DNA of 40,002 nucleotides from positions 1 through 40,002 of the forward strand of contig WAKG01000115.1 of the NCBI GenBank assembly GCA_015523445.1, given 5' to 3'. Source of the DNA: Desulfurococcales archaeon (GTDB taxonomy: Archaea > Thermoproteota > Thermoprotei_A > Sulfolobales > Acidilobaceae). Position numbers and translations under genes: made by a program. The notes beneath the pieces were generated by a model. That model was not told the DNA's origin and did no database searches. It was given only the letters and a program-made list of their open reading frames with translations. Position 1 is the stretch's first letter. Every line of letters begins with the position of its first letter. Below are positions 16,246 through 25,361 of this stretch, in pieces.

Positions 16246-18027
16246 GTGGTTGGCATGGGGTATAGCCCCGAGTGTATGGATAGGCTATCCGACCTAAGAA
16301 TTGTATCAGACCCTGTACACGGAGTCATACGTATACCCCAGCTCCTCTTCGATGGGGTGATAGATGACCCTCTATACCAGAGGCTGAGGAGCATAAAGCA
16401 GCTGGCACTCACCTACTACGTTTACCCTGGTGCGGTTCATACAAGGTTTGAGCATAGCCTTGGAGTAGCCCACGTTGCAGATAAGATACTGGAGGGCGCC
16501 ATATCTAATACCAGGAGGTATATACTCTCTGGGCGCACCTGGGCATCGCCCAGCGATGTGGAGTGCCTATCCCATGTGCTTAGCCACCTAGAGGCTATGC
16601 GGCCAGCCCTCATAGCCGCCGCGCTTCTACACGATGCAGGTCATCAGGCCTACTCCCACAACTTCGAGATGGCGCAGAGGGATCTGCTACTGGTTCTAAA
16701 CAATATGGCTCCTGGGGTGAGGGCTAGCCACGAGATGGTATCGATAGAGCTGGCCACCCTATTCCAGGAGAAGGCTAGGGATAGATGCATCAAGGACGTC
16801 CTATCCGATGCAGTGGAGATCCTCAAGTATGCATACGATAGTAAGTATAGGATAGAGGTAGAGGCTAGTGCGGAGACGAGGCCAGCCTGCCCGGAGGAGG
16901 AGGGCCAGTACAGGAGGTACAGGTACCTGGCGATATCCATCCTGGCCAGCATGATAGATAGCCCGCTAGATGCTGACAGGCTCGACTTCCTCTACCGGGA
17001 CAGCTACTACTCGGGTAACCCACTAGGCTACATAGACATCAACAGGATCTACAATATAGTCGTTATAGTGCCCTACACAGATGGTGATGGGGTTAGGAGG
17101 CTAGCGCTAGGGATAACCGAGAAGGGATCCACAGTCCTAGAGTCAACACTACTAGCCAGGCAGTTCATGTACAACACTGTCTACCTCCACCCCGTGTCTA
17201 TGGGCTACGATGGCATGCAGTTCAGACTGACAGCACTACTATACCTAGTATCCAAGGCCTTAGAGGACATGGGGGCCATGGATAGCCTGCCAGGGACGTA
17301 CAGGAACCTGTTCAACGCTATATCCATGGGATTCGAGAATCCCATAGAGCTCGCCCGCCATGAGAGTGGAAGACTGTCCCTAGCCCTGGTAGACCCCCTG
17401 ATCGACACGGTTACCTCAGAGATAGCCCGGGGAGAGGCTCCTAGAGAGGTCTACGATGCCGCTAGGAGCCATAGGGTGTGGGGGGACTCCCTATGCCTAG
17501 CCCTAGCACTAGCTAGCAGGGGCATAGCGTTTAGGAGGCACTGGAGCTACCTAATGGTTGAAGGCCAGGCCGCTGTAAGTATATCCAGGAAGCTGAGGTC
17601 GATAGTGGAGGGGAGGGCCCGGGAGCTTGACGTTGATAGGTTGAGAACTCTCATTTCACCCATGGTTATACTAAACTATGAAGTACTCAAGGTTTACGAT
17701 AGCGGGGAGCATAGGGTCTACACTATAACCGGATCAGAGGGCAGAGCGGTGGCTGTTGACGTGATCGAGAGTGGAAGGGCCCCCATACTAACAACGCTAG
17801 ACGCTGCTAAGGGGTTCATGCTCTCCAAGATCATGATACTCCATCCCAGCCCCGATACTGGCATGGGCTCCCAGGGGTGGACGGAGAAGAGGGGGAAGAT
17901 CACGGTTGCAGACATAGAGGAGGCCGCTAGGATCTGCCGCATCTCGATGGAGGCGGTTGAGGACCTACTCTCCAGGGCCCGGGAGGACTCGTACAGGCTG
18001 GCGTCAACCCTCCTCGAGGCCTCCTAG
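16246..18027 (+). CDS. HD-domain phosphohydrolase (SAMHD1/COG1078-like)
   Basis: A 593-residue HD-superfamily protein. The N-terminus VSDPVHGVIRIPQLLFDGVI and YQRLRSIKQLA are hallmarks of the SAMHD1/COG1078 group of dNTP triphosphohydrolases. Metal ligands are His70 in RFEHSLG, His129-Asp130 in LLHDAGH and Asp244 in PLDADRLDFLYRD. His133 and SHNFE continue the active site. The C-terminal half (about 320-593) is less conserved. The likely activity is hydrolysis of dNTPs or related nucleotides, by homology only. GTG16246 or ATG16255 may start translation. The end overlaps the convergent LysE gene by 24 bases. Confidence 0.85.
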   Translation: MVGMGYSPECMDRLSDLRIVSDPVHGVIRIPQLLFDGVIDDPLYQRLRSIKQLALTYYVYPGAVHTRFEHSLGVAHVADKILEGAISNTRRYILSGRTWASPSDVECLSHVLSHLEAMRPALIAAALLHDAGHQAYSHNFEMAQRDLLLVLNNMAPGVRASHEMVSIELATLFQEKARDRCIKDVLSDAVEILKYAYDSKYRIEVEASAETRPACPEEEGQYRRYRYLAISILASMIDSPLDADRLDFLYRDSYYSGNPLGYIDINRIYNIVVIVPYTDGDGVRRLALGITEKGSTVLESTLLARQFMYNTVYLHPVSMGYDGMQFRLTALLYLVSKALEDMGAMDSLPGTYRNLFNAISMGFENPIELARHESGRLSLALVDPLIDTVTSEIARGEAPREVYDAARSHRVWGDSLCLALALASRGIAFRRHWSYLMVEGQAAVSISRKLRSIVEGRARELDVDRLRTLISPMVILNYEVLKVYDSGEHRVYTITGSEGRAVAVDVIESGRAPILTTLDAAKGFMLSKIMILHPSPDTGMGSQGWTEKRGKITVADIEEAARICRISMEAVEDLLSRAREDSYRLASTLLEAS

Positions 18028-18672
18028 ACCCTCCCCTCTAGCCTCTCCAGCTACCATCATGACGGCGAATCCCGCAAGCACGATAGCTAGGATCCCTAGT
18101 AGGATGGCGTAGGGCTTGACTCCCAGTACTCTGGCAACGCCGCCACCCCAGGCTAGGAGGCCTAGCCAGGCATAGTCCATCCACACATGGCTTATGTACA
18201 TCACGGTGAAGCCCCGGGTTCCGTGCTTAGCCGCCCCCTCGACCAGGGGGTATCCCACCGTGGCCCACCAGGCTAGGAAATAGGGGTTTAGGGCTGTCAG
18301 CACAACACCTGCTAAGAAGGCCTGAATGGGGGTGAAGGTCCTAGCCCCTGCCTCCACCTCCAGCGTTCCTCCAATGTAGAGGGTGTAGGCGTCCCTGGCT
18401 AGCAGGTAGGAGAAGTATAGTAGGAAGATGACCACTATAGCTACTAGGAGGCGCCTCCACCTGCCCAGCCACCTCATTATACCCTCGAGGAACCTGACCA
18501 GCACGTAGACGTAGGGTAGCTCAGCAGCTGTATGGCCCAGAGCGACTAGGAGGCCCCCCATAGGGCCTAGGCTGGCCCCCACCGCTACCCCCACGGCCGA
18601 GAGGGGTCCGGGGCTGAGGGCGCCGCTGGGTGTTATGAGTAGGGTCTTAGCCACCAGGCTATTCAGCGACAC
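18004..18672 (-). CDS. LysE-family exporter
   Basis: A membrane protein of about 222 residues of the LysE/RhtB family, which exports amino acids or other small solutes. Visible family marks are SPGPLSAVGVAVGASLG near the N-terminus, ALGHTAAELPYVYVLV in the second helix, FLAGVVLTALNPYFLAWW with the Asn-Pro pair in the fourth, and a terminal helical pair. GAGGTG (18682-18687) lies 9 bases before GTG18672, so I prefer it to GTG18684, which abuts the Shine-Dalgarno. A minus-strand TATA box (GTTTTAAGT, 18711-18719) fits a start near 18689. Substrate unknown. Confidence 0.8.
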   Translation of the reverse strand: MSLNSLVAKTLLITPSGALSPGPLSAVGVAVGASLGPMGGLLVALGHTAAELPYVYVLVRFLEGIMRWLGRWRRLLVAIVVIFLLYFSYLLARDAYTLYIGGTLEVEAGARTFTPIQAFLAGVVLTALNPYFLAWWATVGYPLVEGAAKHGTRGFTVMYISHVWMDYAWLGLLAWGGGVARVLGVKPYAILLGILAIVLAGFAVMMVAGEARGEGLGGLEEG

Positions 18673-18736
18673 CGTGGAGGGCACCTCTAGAGCGAGACGA
18701 CTGTTAGCCCACTTAAAACTTGAGGTGGCCCTCCTT

Positions 18737-18745
18737 GTTTATAGT
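18737..18745 (+). promoter_or_regulatory. TATA box GTTTATAGT upstream of acs
   Basis: It is centred 27 bases before ATG18768, which would then be a leaderless start. This supports the upstream ATG over the internal TTG at 18816, which has a GGGGTGG ribosome binding site of its own. Confidence 0.45.
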
Positions 18746-18767
18746 AATGGTTTTATTCCCGGATTGA

Positions 18768-20792
18768 ATGTGTGGTTTACTAGACGCTCCTGTGGGATTA
18801 GTGTGGGGTGGTGTCTTGTCTGAGGAGGCTCTACCCTTCAAGGAGAAGTACTATCCTGGCCTAGAGGAGTACCTGGACTTCTACGAGGAGAGCGTAGGGG
18901 ACATAGAGGGGTTCTGGGACTCAAGGGCCCGGGAGCTGGAGTGGTATAGGACCTGGGATAAGGTCCTGGACGACGACAGTAACCCGCCCTTCTACAGGTG
19001 GTTCATAGGGGCCGAGACAAACATCAACCTCAACGCCCTAGACAGGTGGATCGGCACCCCGATCTTCGACAAGGTGGCCTACTACTGGGAGGGCGAGCCT
19101 GGGGATAGGAGGACGATAAGCTATAGGGAGCTGTACAGGGAGGTGAATAGGCTAGCCTGGAGCCTTAGAGAGGAGGTAGGGATTAAGCCCGGGGATACAG
19201 TCACAATCTACCTCCCAATGATCCCCGAGCTACCCACAACCATGCTAGCAGTAACCAGAATAGGCGGGATCCACAGCGTGGTGTTCTCGGGCTTCAGCAG
19301 CAGGGCCCTGGCTGACCGTATAGTCGATGCCAAGGCCAAAGTCCTTGTGACCGCTGACGGGTTCTACAGGAGGGGCAGGGTTATCAGGCTGAAGGACTCG
19401 GCCGACGAGGCTATAGCCCTGGCTAGGGAGCAGGGGGTAGAGGTTGAGAAGGTTGTAGTGGTTAGGAGGGCCGGGGCGGAGGTTTCGTGGAGCGAAGGCC
19501 GCGATGTGTGGTATCATGACCTGCTGGAGAGGGCACCCAGCAGGGCCTACGTTAGGCCCGAGCCTAGGAAGGCGACCGACGTGCTCTTCATACTCTACAC
19601 GAGCGGTACGACTGGGAGGCCCAAGGGGATCATGCACAGCGTCGGTGGATACATGACCTACGTCTACAACGTGTTCCAGTGGAACTGGGACCCGGCCCCG
19701 GGGGACGTGTATTGGTGCGCCGCAGATATAGGCTGGATCACAGGGCACACCTACATAGTCTACGGCCCCCTGATGAATGGTGTAACAAGCGTCATGTACG
19801 AGGGGGCCCCCGACTACCCGGATCCCAGCAGGATATGGGCCATGGTGGATAGGTATGACGTGACAACCTTCTACACCAGCCCCACCCTACTCAGACTACT
19901 CAGGAAGTATGGGGACCAGTGGGTGGAGAAGCACAGCCTCGAGACCCTCCGCCTCCTAGGCACCGTGGGGGAGCCGATCAACCCGGAGGTGTGGAAGTGG
20001 TACTATGAGAAGATCGGGAAGAGGAGGGCCCCGATAGTCGATACTTGGTGGCAGACCGAGACGGGGGCTGCTATGATAAGCCCTGCCCCTGGGATAAGCC
20101 TAGTACCCCTGAAGCCTGGAAGCGCCACCCTACCCCTACCCGGCATAGTGGCTGAGGTCCTAGACTACACCGGGGACCCCGCGGAGCCCGGGAAGAAGGG
20201 GTTGCTGGTGATTAAGAAGCCGTGGCCAGGCATGCTCATGGGTATATGGGGCGACCCGGAGAGGTACGTGAGGACCTACTGGAGCACGTTCAGCAAGCCC
20301 GAGGAGGGTGTCTGGATCTACTACCCGGCAGACTACGCGGTTAGGGACGGGGATGGCTACTTCTGGCTACTGGGCAGGGCTGATGAGGTCCTCAACGTAG
20401 CTGGCCATAGGCTGGGCACCATAGAGCTGGAGGACGCCATACTAACCCATCCAGCAGTGAGCGAGGCAGCAGTCGTGGGGGCCCCAGACCCGGTGAAGGG
20501 CCAGGTCCCCGTGGCTGCTGTCGTCCTTAGGGACGGCTACGAGCCCAGCCCGGAGCTGGAGGAGGATATTAAGAGGAGGGTGAGGGAGCTGATAGGCCCC
20601 ATAGCGGTCCCGGCCAGGATACTATTCGTGAAGAAGCTCCCCAAGACCAGGAGCGGCAAGATAATGAGGAGGATACTAATCGCCCTCCTCCAGGACAAGC
20701 CGATCGGGGACACCTCAACCCTCGAGGACCCCACCGCCGTCGAGGAGGTAAAGAAGGCCGTGGAGGAGTTCAAGAGGCTAGCCAAGGGATGA
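18768..20792 (+). CDS. acs: Acetyl-CoA synthetase, AMP-forming
   Basis: A 674-residue adenylate-forming enzyme converting acetate, ATP and CoA to acetyl-CoA, AMP and pyrophosphate through acetyl-AMP. The phosphate-binding loop YTSGTTGRPKG is at 277-287. ADIGWITGHTYIVYGPL is at 319-335. DTWWQTETG (425-433) keeps the Trp that restricts the pocket to acetate or propionate. The C-terminal KTRSGKIMRR carries the catalytic Lys631, the residue acetylated by Pat-type enzymes in other organisms. The N-terminal extension before EEALPFKEKYY is short. The stop codon overlaps the ATG of the amidohydrolase gene (ATGA), indicating translational coupling. Short-chain acids other than acetate remain possible. 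Confidence 0.92.
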   Translation: MCGLLDAPVGLVWGGVLSEEALPFKEKYYPGLEEYLDFYEESVGDIEGFWDSRARELEWYRTWDKVLDDDSNPPFYRWFIGAETNINLNALDRWIGTPIFDKVAYYWEGEPGDRRTISYRELYREVNRLAWSLREEVGIKPGDTVTIYLPMIPELPTTMLAVTRIGGIHSVVFSGFSSRALADRIVDAKAKVLVTADGFYRRGRVIRLKDSADEAIALAREQGVEVEKVVVVRRAGAEVSWSEGRDVWYHDLLERAPSRAYVRPEPRKATDVLFILYTSGTTGRPKGIMHSVGGYMTYVYNVFQWNWDPAPGDVYWCAADIGWITGHTYIVYGPLMNGVTSVMYEGAPDYPDPSRIWAMVDRYDVTTFYTSPTLLRLLRKYGDQWVEKHSLETLRLLGTVGEPINPEVWKWYYEKIGKRRAPIVDTWWQTETGAAMISPAPGISLVPLKPGSATLPLPGIVAEVLDYTGDPAEPGKKGLLVIKKPWPGMLMGIWGDPERYVRTYWSTFSKPEEGVWIYYPADYAVRDGDGYFWLLGRADEVLNVAGHRLGTIELEDAILTHPAVSEAAVVGAPDPVKGQVPVAAVVLRDGYEPSPELEEDIKRRVRELIGPIAVPARILFVKKLPKTRSGKIMRRILIALLQDKPIGDTSTLEDPTAVEEVKKAVEEFKRLAKG

Positions 20793-21724
20793 GGGAGCCC
20801 AGGACCTGCGTCATAGACGCCCATACCCACTCCCCCGGAGGCCCCCGAGGGATAAGGGGCCTAGTGAGGAGGCTAAGGTCCTCGGGGGCTCACGCCGCCG
20901 TAATACTAGGCATCCCCCCGCTCAAGCCCCCAAGCATACCCATGGATGAGGTGGTCAGGGAGCACGCCAGGGCGGAGGGGCTGATAAGAAAGTATGCCCC
21001 ATGGATCGCGGAGGCCCTAAGCCCCGAGAGCCTTATGGCCTCCACTATACTCCTAACACGCTCCCTCCAGCCCCTATGCCAGGCCCTGGGCACGGGTAGG
21101 GGTGACTATACCATACTGGCTGGGGTGAACCTAGGCATGGAGGGCGAGGACCTTGCCAAGTGGCTCCACAATGCCCTAGACAGGGGTGCGGGCGGCTTCA
21201 AGGTCATATCCACCCTCCAGCTCAGATACCTTGACGACCCCTCAATGCGCATAGTCTTGGAGGTGGCGGAGAAGCGCGGGGTCCCCGTAGTAGTCCATGC
21301 AGGGTGTGACCCCGGTATATGGGAACTCCCCGCCTTCTGCCGCTACGGCGATCCTTCGAGGCTTGAGGGGCTACTGAGGGAGCACCGGGATGCAGTGATT
21401 GTTATCGCCCATGCAGGGGGGTACAGTGCTATAGCCCCGGGGGTCTTCACAGAGGAGGCCCTCCACCTGGCTAGAAGGTTTAATGGTGTTAGGGTTGACA
21501 CTTCAGCACTCCCCCCGGAGCTGGCCGCCTATGTGGCCTCAACCCTCCCCAAGGGTAAGGTCCTCTATGGCACCGATTACCCTGTGGTTGATGGCCTGGA
21601 CCCGGGAGCCTACCTTAGAGAGGTCTATACGATCCTCAGGACACGGGGCGTATCGAGGGAAAGGCTAGAGGCATATCTCCACGGGGCGGCGGAGGAGGTC
21701 TTCGGGGTCAAGTGTCCAGGGTGA
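20789..21724 (+). CDS. Amidohydrolase_2-type TIM-barrel hydrolase
   Basis: A 311-residue metal-dependent hydrolase or decarboxylase. The metal-site pattern runs in order: Asp10, His12 and His14 in DAHTHS, His170 in VVVHAGCD, His208 in IAHAGG and Asp263 in LYGTDYP. This is typical of the amidohydrolase 2 branch, which includes ACMS decarboxylase and other small-molecule hydrolases. The start ATG overlaps the stop of acs, so the pair is translated together, which hints that the product may be an acyl compound or that the enzyme supplies an acid to the synthetase; this is inference. The substrate is not determined. Confidence 0.8.
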   Translation: MREPRTCVIDAHTHSPGGPRGIRGLVRRLRSSGAHAAVILGIPPLKPPSIPMDEVVREHARAEGLIRKYAPWIAEALSPESLMASTILLTRSLQPLCQALGTGRGDYTILAGVNLGMEGEDLAKWLHNALDRGAGGFKVISTLQLRYLDDPSMRIVLEVAEKRGVPVVVHAGCDPGIWELPAFCRYGDPSRLEGLLREHRDAVIVIAHAGGYSAIAPGVFTEEALHLARRFNGVRVDTSALPPELAAYVASTLPKGKVLYGTDYPVVDGLDPGAYLREVYTILRTRGVSRERLEAYLHGAAEEVFGVKCPG

Positions 21725-21749
21725 TACCACGCCTGCACCTCCCACTACC

Positions 21750-21782
21750 CCCTGGACCCCTACATATTGTGGGGGTCCAGGG
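21750..21782. repeat. 11-bp perfect inverted repeat abutting the K+ channel start
   Basis: CCCTGGACCCC (21750-21760) and GGGGTCCAGGG (21772-21782) are exact reverse complements separated by 11 bases that include TACATATT. The right arm ends at the base before TTG21783. As RNA it would form a GC-rich hairpin burying any ribosome binding site. As DNA it would place operator arms on both sides of a TATA-like element. It could also terminate the acs transcript. Confidence 0.7.
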
Positions 21783-22592
21783 TTGGATGATGATGTGAAG
21801 GTATTAACGCCTGGCTTCAGGCTACTGTTAGACATAATAGCCTCGGCGGTGGGAGCAGGACTTGCATATAGCTTCGCAGCAACCCAGGCCCCGGGCCCCG
21901 GTATGTGGGCTGACGCAGCCTACTCCGCTATACTGGCTGTTACCGGAATTGTCTCTGGGGTACCCGGGCCGCTGCTGGCGGCGTCCTCGCTCCCCGTGGC
22001 TGTGTGGGGGCTTATACCGGCTAAGGCAGCCCTACTAGCCCCCTTGCTGGCTAGGGCTGCCAGGTTCCTGTGGGACGTTAGGATCCTGGTGCATGGGATG
22101 AGCAGGCTTGGTAGGATGATCGATACCCTCCTGATCCAGGCAGGTATCCTGGCTGCTATAGCCCTAGTCGGCGGGGCCCTTAGCCTCTACATGGTCGAGT
22201 CTGGAGCCCAGGGCAGCGGGGTCTCTAGCGTGTGGGACGCCTTCTGGCTAGCCCTGGTCACGATAACCACTGTGGGCTATGGAGATGTGGTCCCCTCCAC
22301 GCCAGAGGGGAGGGCTATAGCAAGCCTCCTCATGCTCGTCGGCATAGGCCTATTCACATTCTTCCTATCAAGCCTGGCCTCAGGAATATCTAGGATCGCT
22401 ACCATAGGGGAGGAGCCGCGCAACCCCCTGGAGAGGAGGAAGAAGATCATAGCGGAGATGATCAGGAACATAGAGGAGCTGGGCGAGGAGGACTTCAACA
22501 GGCTCAAGGCCCAGCTAGACCTACTATACCTCCTAGCCACGGCGGAGAGGAGGGTAAAGAAGGGTATGGAGAAGCTTATGGACCAAGTATGA
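21783..22592 (+). CDS. Potassium channel (voltage-gated-like superfamily)
   Basis: A 269-residue K+ channel subunit. The selectivity filter TTVGYGD is at 162-168, between pore helices around 113-138 and 176-200. The N-terminal about 115 residues contain three or four compact hydrophobic segments and then an Arg-bearing helix (Arg91, 94, 100, 108, 111) that recalls S4. Acidic counter-charges of a functional voltage sensor are sparse. The C-terminal tail (about 205-269) is a charged helical region (PLERRKKIIAEMIRNIEELG), perhaps a coiled coil for tetramerisation. TTG21783 follows the inverted repeat directly. GTG21795 is an alternative start if the TATA-like loop is the promoter. The end overlaps the convergent MBL-fold gene by 17 bases. 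Confidence 0.85.
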   Translation: MDDDVKVLTPGFRLLLDIIASAVGAGLAYSFAATQAPGPGMWADAAYSAILAVTGIVSGVPGPLLAASSLPVAVWGLIPAKAALLAPLLARAARFLWDVRILVHGMSRLGRMIDTLLIQAGILAAIALVGGALSLYMVESGAQGSGVSSVWDAFWLALVTITTVGYGDVVPSTPEGRAIASLLMLVGIGLFTFFLSSLASGISRIATIGEEPRNPLERRKKIIAEMIRNIEELGEEDFNRLKAQLDLLYLLATAERRVKKGMEKLMDQV

Positions 22593-23211
22593 GGCCCGGG
22601 TCCCTTAGGAATGGGTTCCACTCTAGCTCCCTCCCCATACTAGTCTCGGGCCCGTGGCCCGGCAGCAGCCTAGTCCTAGGGTCTAGCACGTCCTTAACCC
22701 TCTCTATACTCCTCACCATCTCCAGGGGGCTGGAGCCGGGCAGGTCCACCCTTCCTATCCCATCCATGAATATCAGGTCCCCTACTAGCGCTAGGGGAGG
22801 GTCCTCTGTGTAGAGTATTATATGGTCTGGGCTATGGCCTGGAGTGTGCATCACTCTGAACACCAGTCCTCCAACTGATAGCGTTTCTCCATCTACCAGT
22901 ATAAGGTCGGGCTGGGATTCCTGGATGCGGGCCTCTAGTCCCCAGGACCTGGCTAGTGCGGCCGACTCCATAGCCACTCTTGGCTCTAGGGGATGCGCTG
23001 CTAGTATGGCTCCCTCCTTTTTGAGGCAGTCCACGCCCTGTGTGTGGTCGAAGTGTCCATGGGTTACGGCTATTACTATTCTTCTACAGCCTAGCCTGGC
23101 CACCTTCTCCCCTATACACTCGCCTGGGTCCACTACTAGGCATTCTCCCCGGCTCTTTATGATGTATGTGTTTACCTGTAACTGCCCTAGTACCAGCTTC
23201 TTGACGTTCAA
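22576..23211 (-). CDS. Glyoxalase II-like MBL-fold hydrolase
   Basis: A 211-residue metallo-beta-lactamase-fold protein close to hydroxyacylglutathione hydrolase-like proteins. NTYIIKSRGECLVVDPG opens the fold. The zinc site is THGHFDHTQG (His51, His53, Asp55, His56). Further ligands lie in HTPGHSPDH, LVGDLIF (Asp) and LPGHGPET. Archaea of this type lack glutathione, so the substrate is probably another thioester or a different ester. TTG23211 is the start, 18 bases after the stop of the propeller gene upstream on the same strand. Confidence 0.85.
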   Translation of the reverse strand: MNVKKLVLGQLQVNTYIIKSRGECLVVDPGECIGEKVARLGCRRIVIAVTHGHFDHTQGVDCLKKEGAILAAHPLEPRVAMESAALARSWGLEARIQESQPDLILVDGETLSVGGLVFRVMHTPGHSPDHIILYTEDPPLALVGDLIFMDGIGRVDLPGSSPLEMVRSIERVKDVLDPRTRLLPGHGPETSMGRELEWNPFLRDPGLILGP

Positions 23212-23229
23212 CCCCTAGGCCTCGAGTGA

Positions 23230-25275
23230 CTAGTCTAACCGCGCCTCATTTATCTGTTCTAGCGTGTACATGTTGTATGCCCTTACTATTAGCGTTGTTT
23301 CTGGCTGTTGGCCTGGTGACATGTATGTTACTGGCGTGGCTTTGCCCGTTGTTGAGGCTAGGTATATTGTGTCTTCTATGTGGAATGCCTTGAGTAGCGC
23401 TTCCTCCGGGCCTATCCATAGGTATCCCTTCAGGGCTAGCTCTGGCTTGGTTGTGTTTACTTGGACTACCGCGTACCCCTTCATCGTGCCCTTGCCAGTG
23501 CCGTTGTAGACTACTATGGGTACTGATATGATGCCCTTCTCCATGTCTATGTCTAGCAGCCTGTAGCCATAGGGGAGGTCTATTAGGGGGCTCCATGCTG
23601 AGAGCCCCTTGATGTAGAGCCTATCCATGGGCTCGGGAGCCCCCTTGGTTGATATATTGTATATGGTCAACCTGACACTGTCTAGTCTATCTGTCCTCTC
23701 ATAGCCTATGCCTAGTAGCAGGCCTCCTGGTAGGGGGTGTAGGTAGTCATCGAAGCCTGGAGCCTTCAGGTACCCCATTATCACTGGCTCCCTCGGGTCT
23801 GTCAGGTTTATCGCGAAGAGTGGGTCAACCCGGCGGAAGGTTACCAGGTATACCATGTCGCCCATGAACCTGACACCATATATATCCTCGTTAACCGCTA
23901 TCTCATCCAGCCTTGACACTTCTCTTAGGCTACCAGCGTCTAGTATGTAGAGCCTAACCTTTGACCACTCCACAGTGTCAACAACAACCCTGAGGTATCC
24001 CTTATACTCGTCCATGCCCCAGGTGTCCCTGACCCTGCCATCTACCACTGTGTACGCCTCTACCTCGCCCCTGACCGGGTCAATCCTTGTGATCATCGTG
24101 TTCGGCTCTGCCTTTGGCACTGGCCTGACTATGACGACCAGCTGCTCCACCTCTAGGCTGGGGCCCGGCAGCCTGGCTGGCTCTAGTATAACGGGGCCTC
24201 CCCAGCCCGTCTGGGCTACATATAGGGTGCCGTTGGCCGTCATATAGATCGCTGTTGCCCTGGGCCCCAGTATACCAGTGTAAGTATAGCTCATATTCCT
24301 AACATCTACTGCTACTACATTAACGTATGTCTCAGGAGTGCCTGTTACAGCCACTTTATCCGGGCTAGGGGGCATACCATTGATCAGGGGCCTTAAACCG
24401 GGGTATGATGCCGGCTGGTTTAGCACTAGCACTAGGGTGTCGTTGAGTAGGCGTGAATCCACTAAGCTACCAGTTGCCCAAAGCGTGCCTACTACCCCGG
24501 CGCCAGGGCTGTACTTGACTATGAAGACTCTATCCAGCCCCCACTGTGAACTCTCCCTTATAACAGCGATCACGCCATCCTGGTGGAGGTAAACGCCCTC
24601 TATCCAGGGCCATGTAGGTATGCCAGCCGCGGGTATAAGCCTCCCGCTTACATTGTATGCTATAATAACCTCCTTCCCCACGCCCTCAAGCAGGTCCTTA
24701 ATACTGATGCTGTCAACTATGCTTAGCTCCTCAGGGGGCCACGCTTTGACCAGGTATAACATGTCCCTAGTCGCCACGAATGCATGGGTTCCATTCACCT
24801 TGACCACGTCAACCTCATCAACACCCTGAACCCTGACATTGGTCTTACTATACTCTCCTGGAGTCTCCCGCGGCATTGAGGTGGCTGGAACCCCCATCTC
24901 CGGTACAGCTGCGATGGGGGCTGCGATGGGGGTTACCGTGACTGGGCCCACGTCCTTGTATAGGGGTCTGGGGCTCCATTGTGATACTTCTGCAAGCAGC
25001 TGGTCTATGCTCTCCCAGCTTAGAGGCTCTACTATCCCATCTTCCACGCTGAAGCCATTCTCCTCTCTGATATCCTGCTGACCTTGCTGGGGGCTCCATG
25101 TTATTGTCCTTTGTATAGTGTATGTTACTGTCTTGGATATTGTAGTGGTAGTCGTCTCTACACTCTGCTGTGTTGCTGTTTGCATGCCTGTGTAGAATGC
25201 TATGGGTATTAGTAGGATAGCTAGTAGCAGTGCCGCTAGTGGTACCGACACCGTTTTACCCGTGTACCTTGACAT
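23230..25275 (-). CDS. Secreted or membrane-anchored beta-propeller protein (PF09826-like)
   Basis: About 681 residues. A hydrophobic segment, VPLAALLLAILLIPIAFYTG, near the N-terminus is a signal anchor, followed by a Thr-rich stalk. The main domain starts with YSKTNVRVQGVDEVDVVK, the signature of the C-terminal beta-propeller family COG4880/PF09826. Repeated strands follow (AFVATRDMLYLVKAW, GVYLHQDGVIAVIRES, LYVAQTGWGGPVILE and others). It probably faces outside the cell. Biochemical function is unknown for the family. ATG25275 is preferred over ATG25296. A TATA box near 25309-25314 predicts transcription starting near 25286, downstream of the earlier ATG, and GGTG precedes ATG25275. Confidence 0.8.
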   Translation of the reverse strand: MSRYTGKTVSVPLAALLLAILLIPIAFYTGMQTATQQSVETTTTTISKTVTYTIQRTITWSPQQGQQDIREENGFSVEDGIVEPLSWESIDQLLAEVSQWSPRPLYKDVGPVTVTPIAAPIAAVPEMGVPATSMPRETPGEYSKTNVRVQGVDEVDVVKVNGTHAFVATRDMLYLVKAWPPEELSIVDSISIKDLLEGVGKEVIIAYNVSGRLIPAAGIPTWPWIEGVYLHQDGVIAVIRESSQWGLDRVFIVKYSPGAGVVGTLWATGSLVDSRLLNDTLVLVLNQPASYPGLRPLINGMPPSPDKVAVTGTPETYVNVVAVDVRNMSYTYTGILGPRATAIYMTANGTLYVAQTGWGGPVILEPARLPGPSLEVEQLVVIVRPVPKAEPNTMITRIDPVRGEVEAYTVVDGRVRDTWGMDEYKGYLRVVVDTVEWSKVRLYILDAGSLREVSRLDEIAVNEDIYGVRFMGDMVYLVTFRRVDPLFAINLTDPREPVIMGYLKAPGFDDYLHPLPGGLLLGIGYERTDRLDSVRLTIYNISTKGAPEPMDRLYIKGLSAWSPLIDLPYGYRLLDIDMEKGIISVPIVVYNGTGKGTMKGYAVVQVNTTKPELALKGYLWIGPEEALLKAFHIEDTIYLASTTGKATPVTYMSPGQQPETTLIVRAYNMYTLEQINEARLD

Positions 25276-25361
25276 GCGTCTCACCACTTGTATCATGGAC
25301 TGGCTATGGTTATAGATCTAGGCATTGGAGCATTGTTCCTAGCCGTGTTCTAGCGTCTAGT

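Noticed and set aside
21785-21800. TGATGATG-like C box suggesting a C/D box guide RNA at the channel start
   Set aside because: No D box (CTGA) at suitable distance, and the bases are explained by coding sequence.
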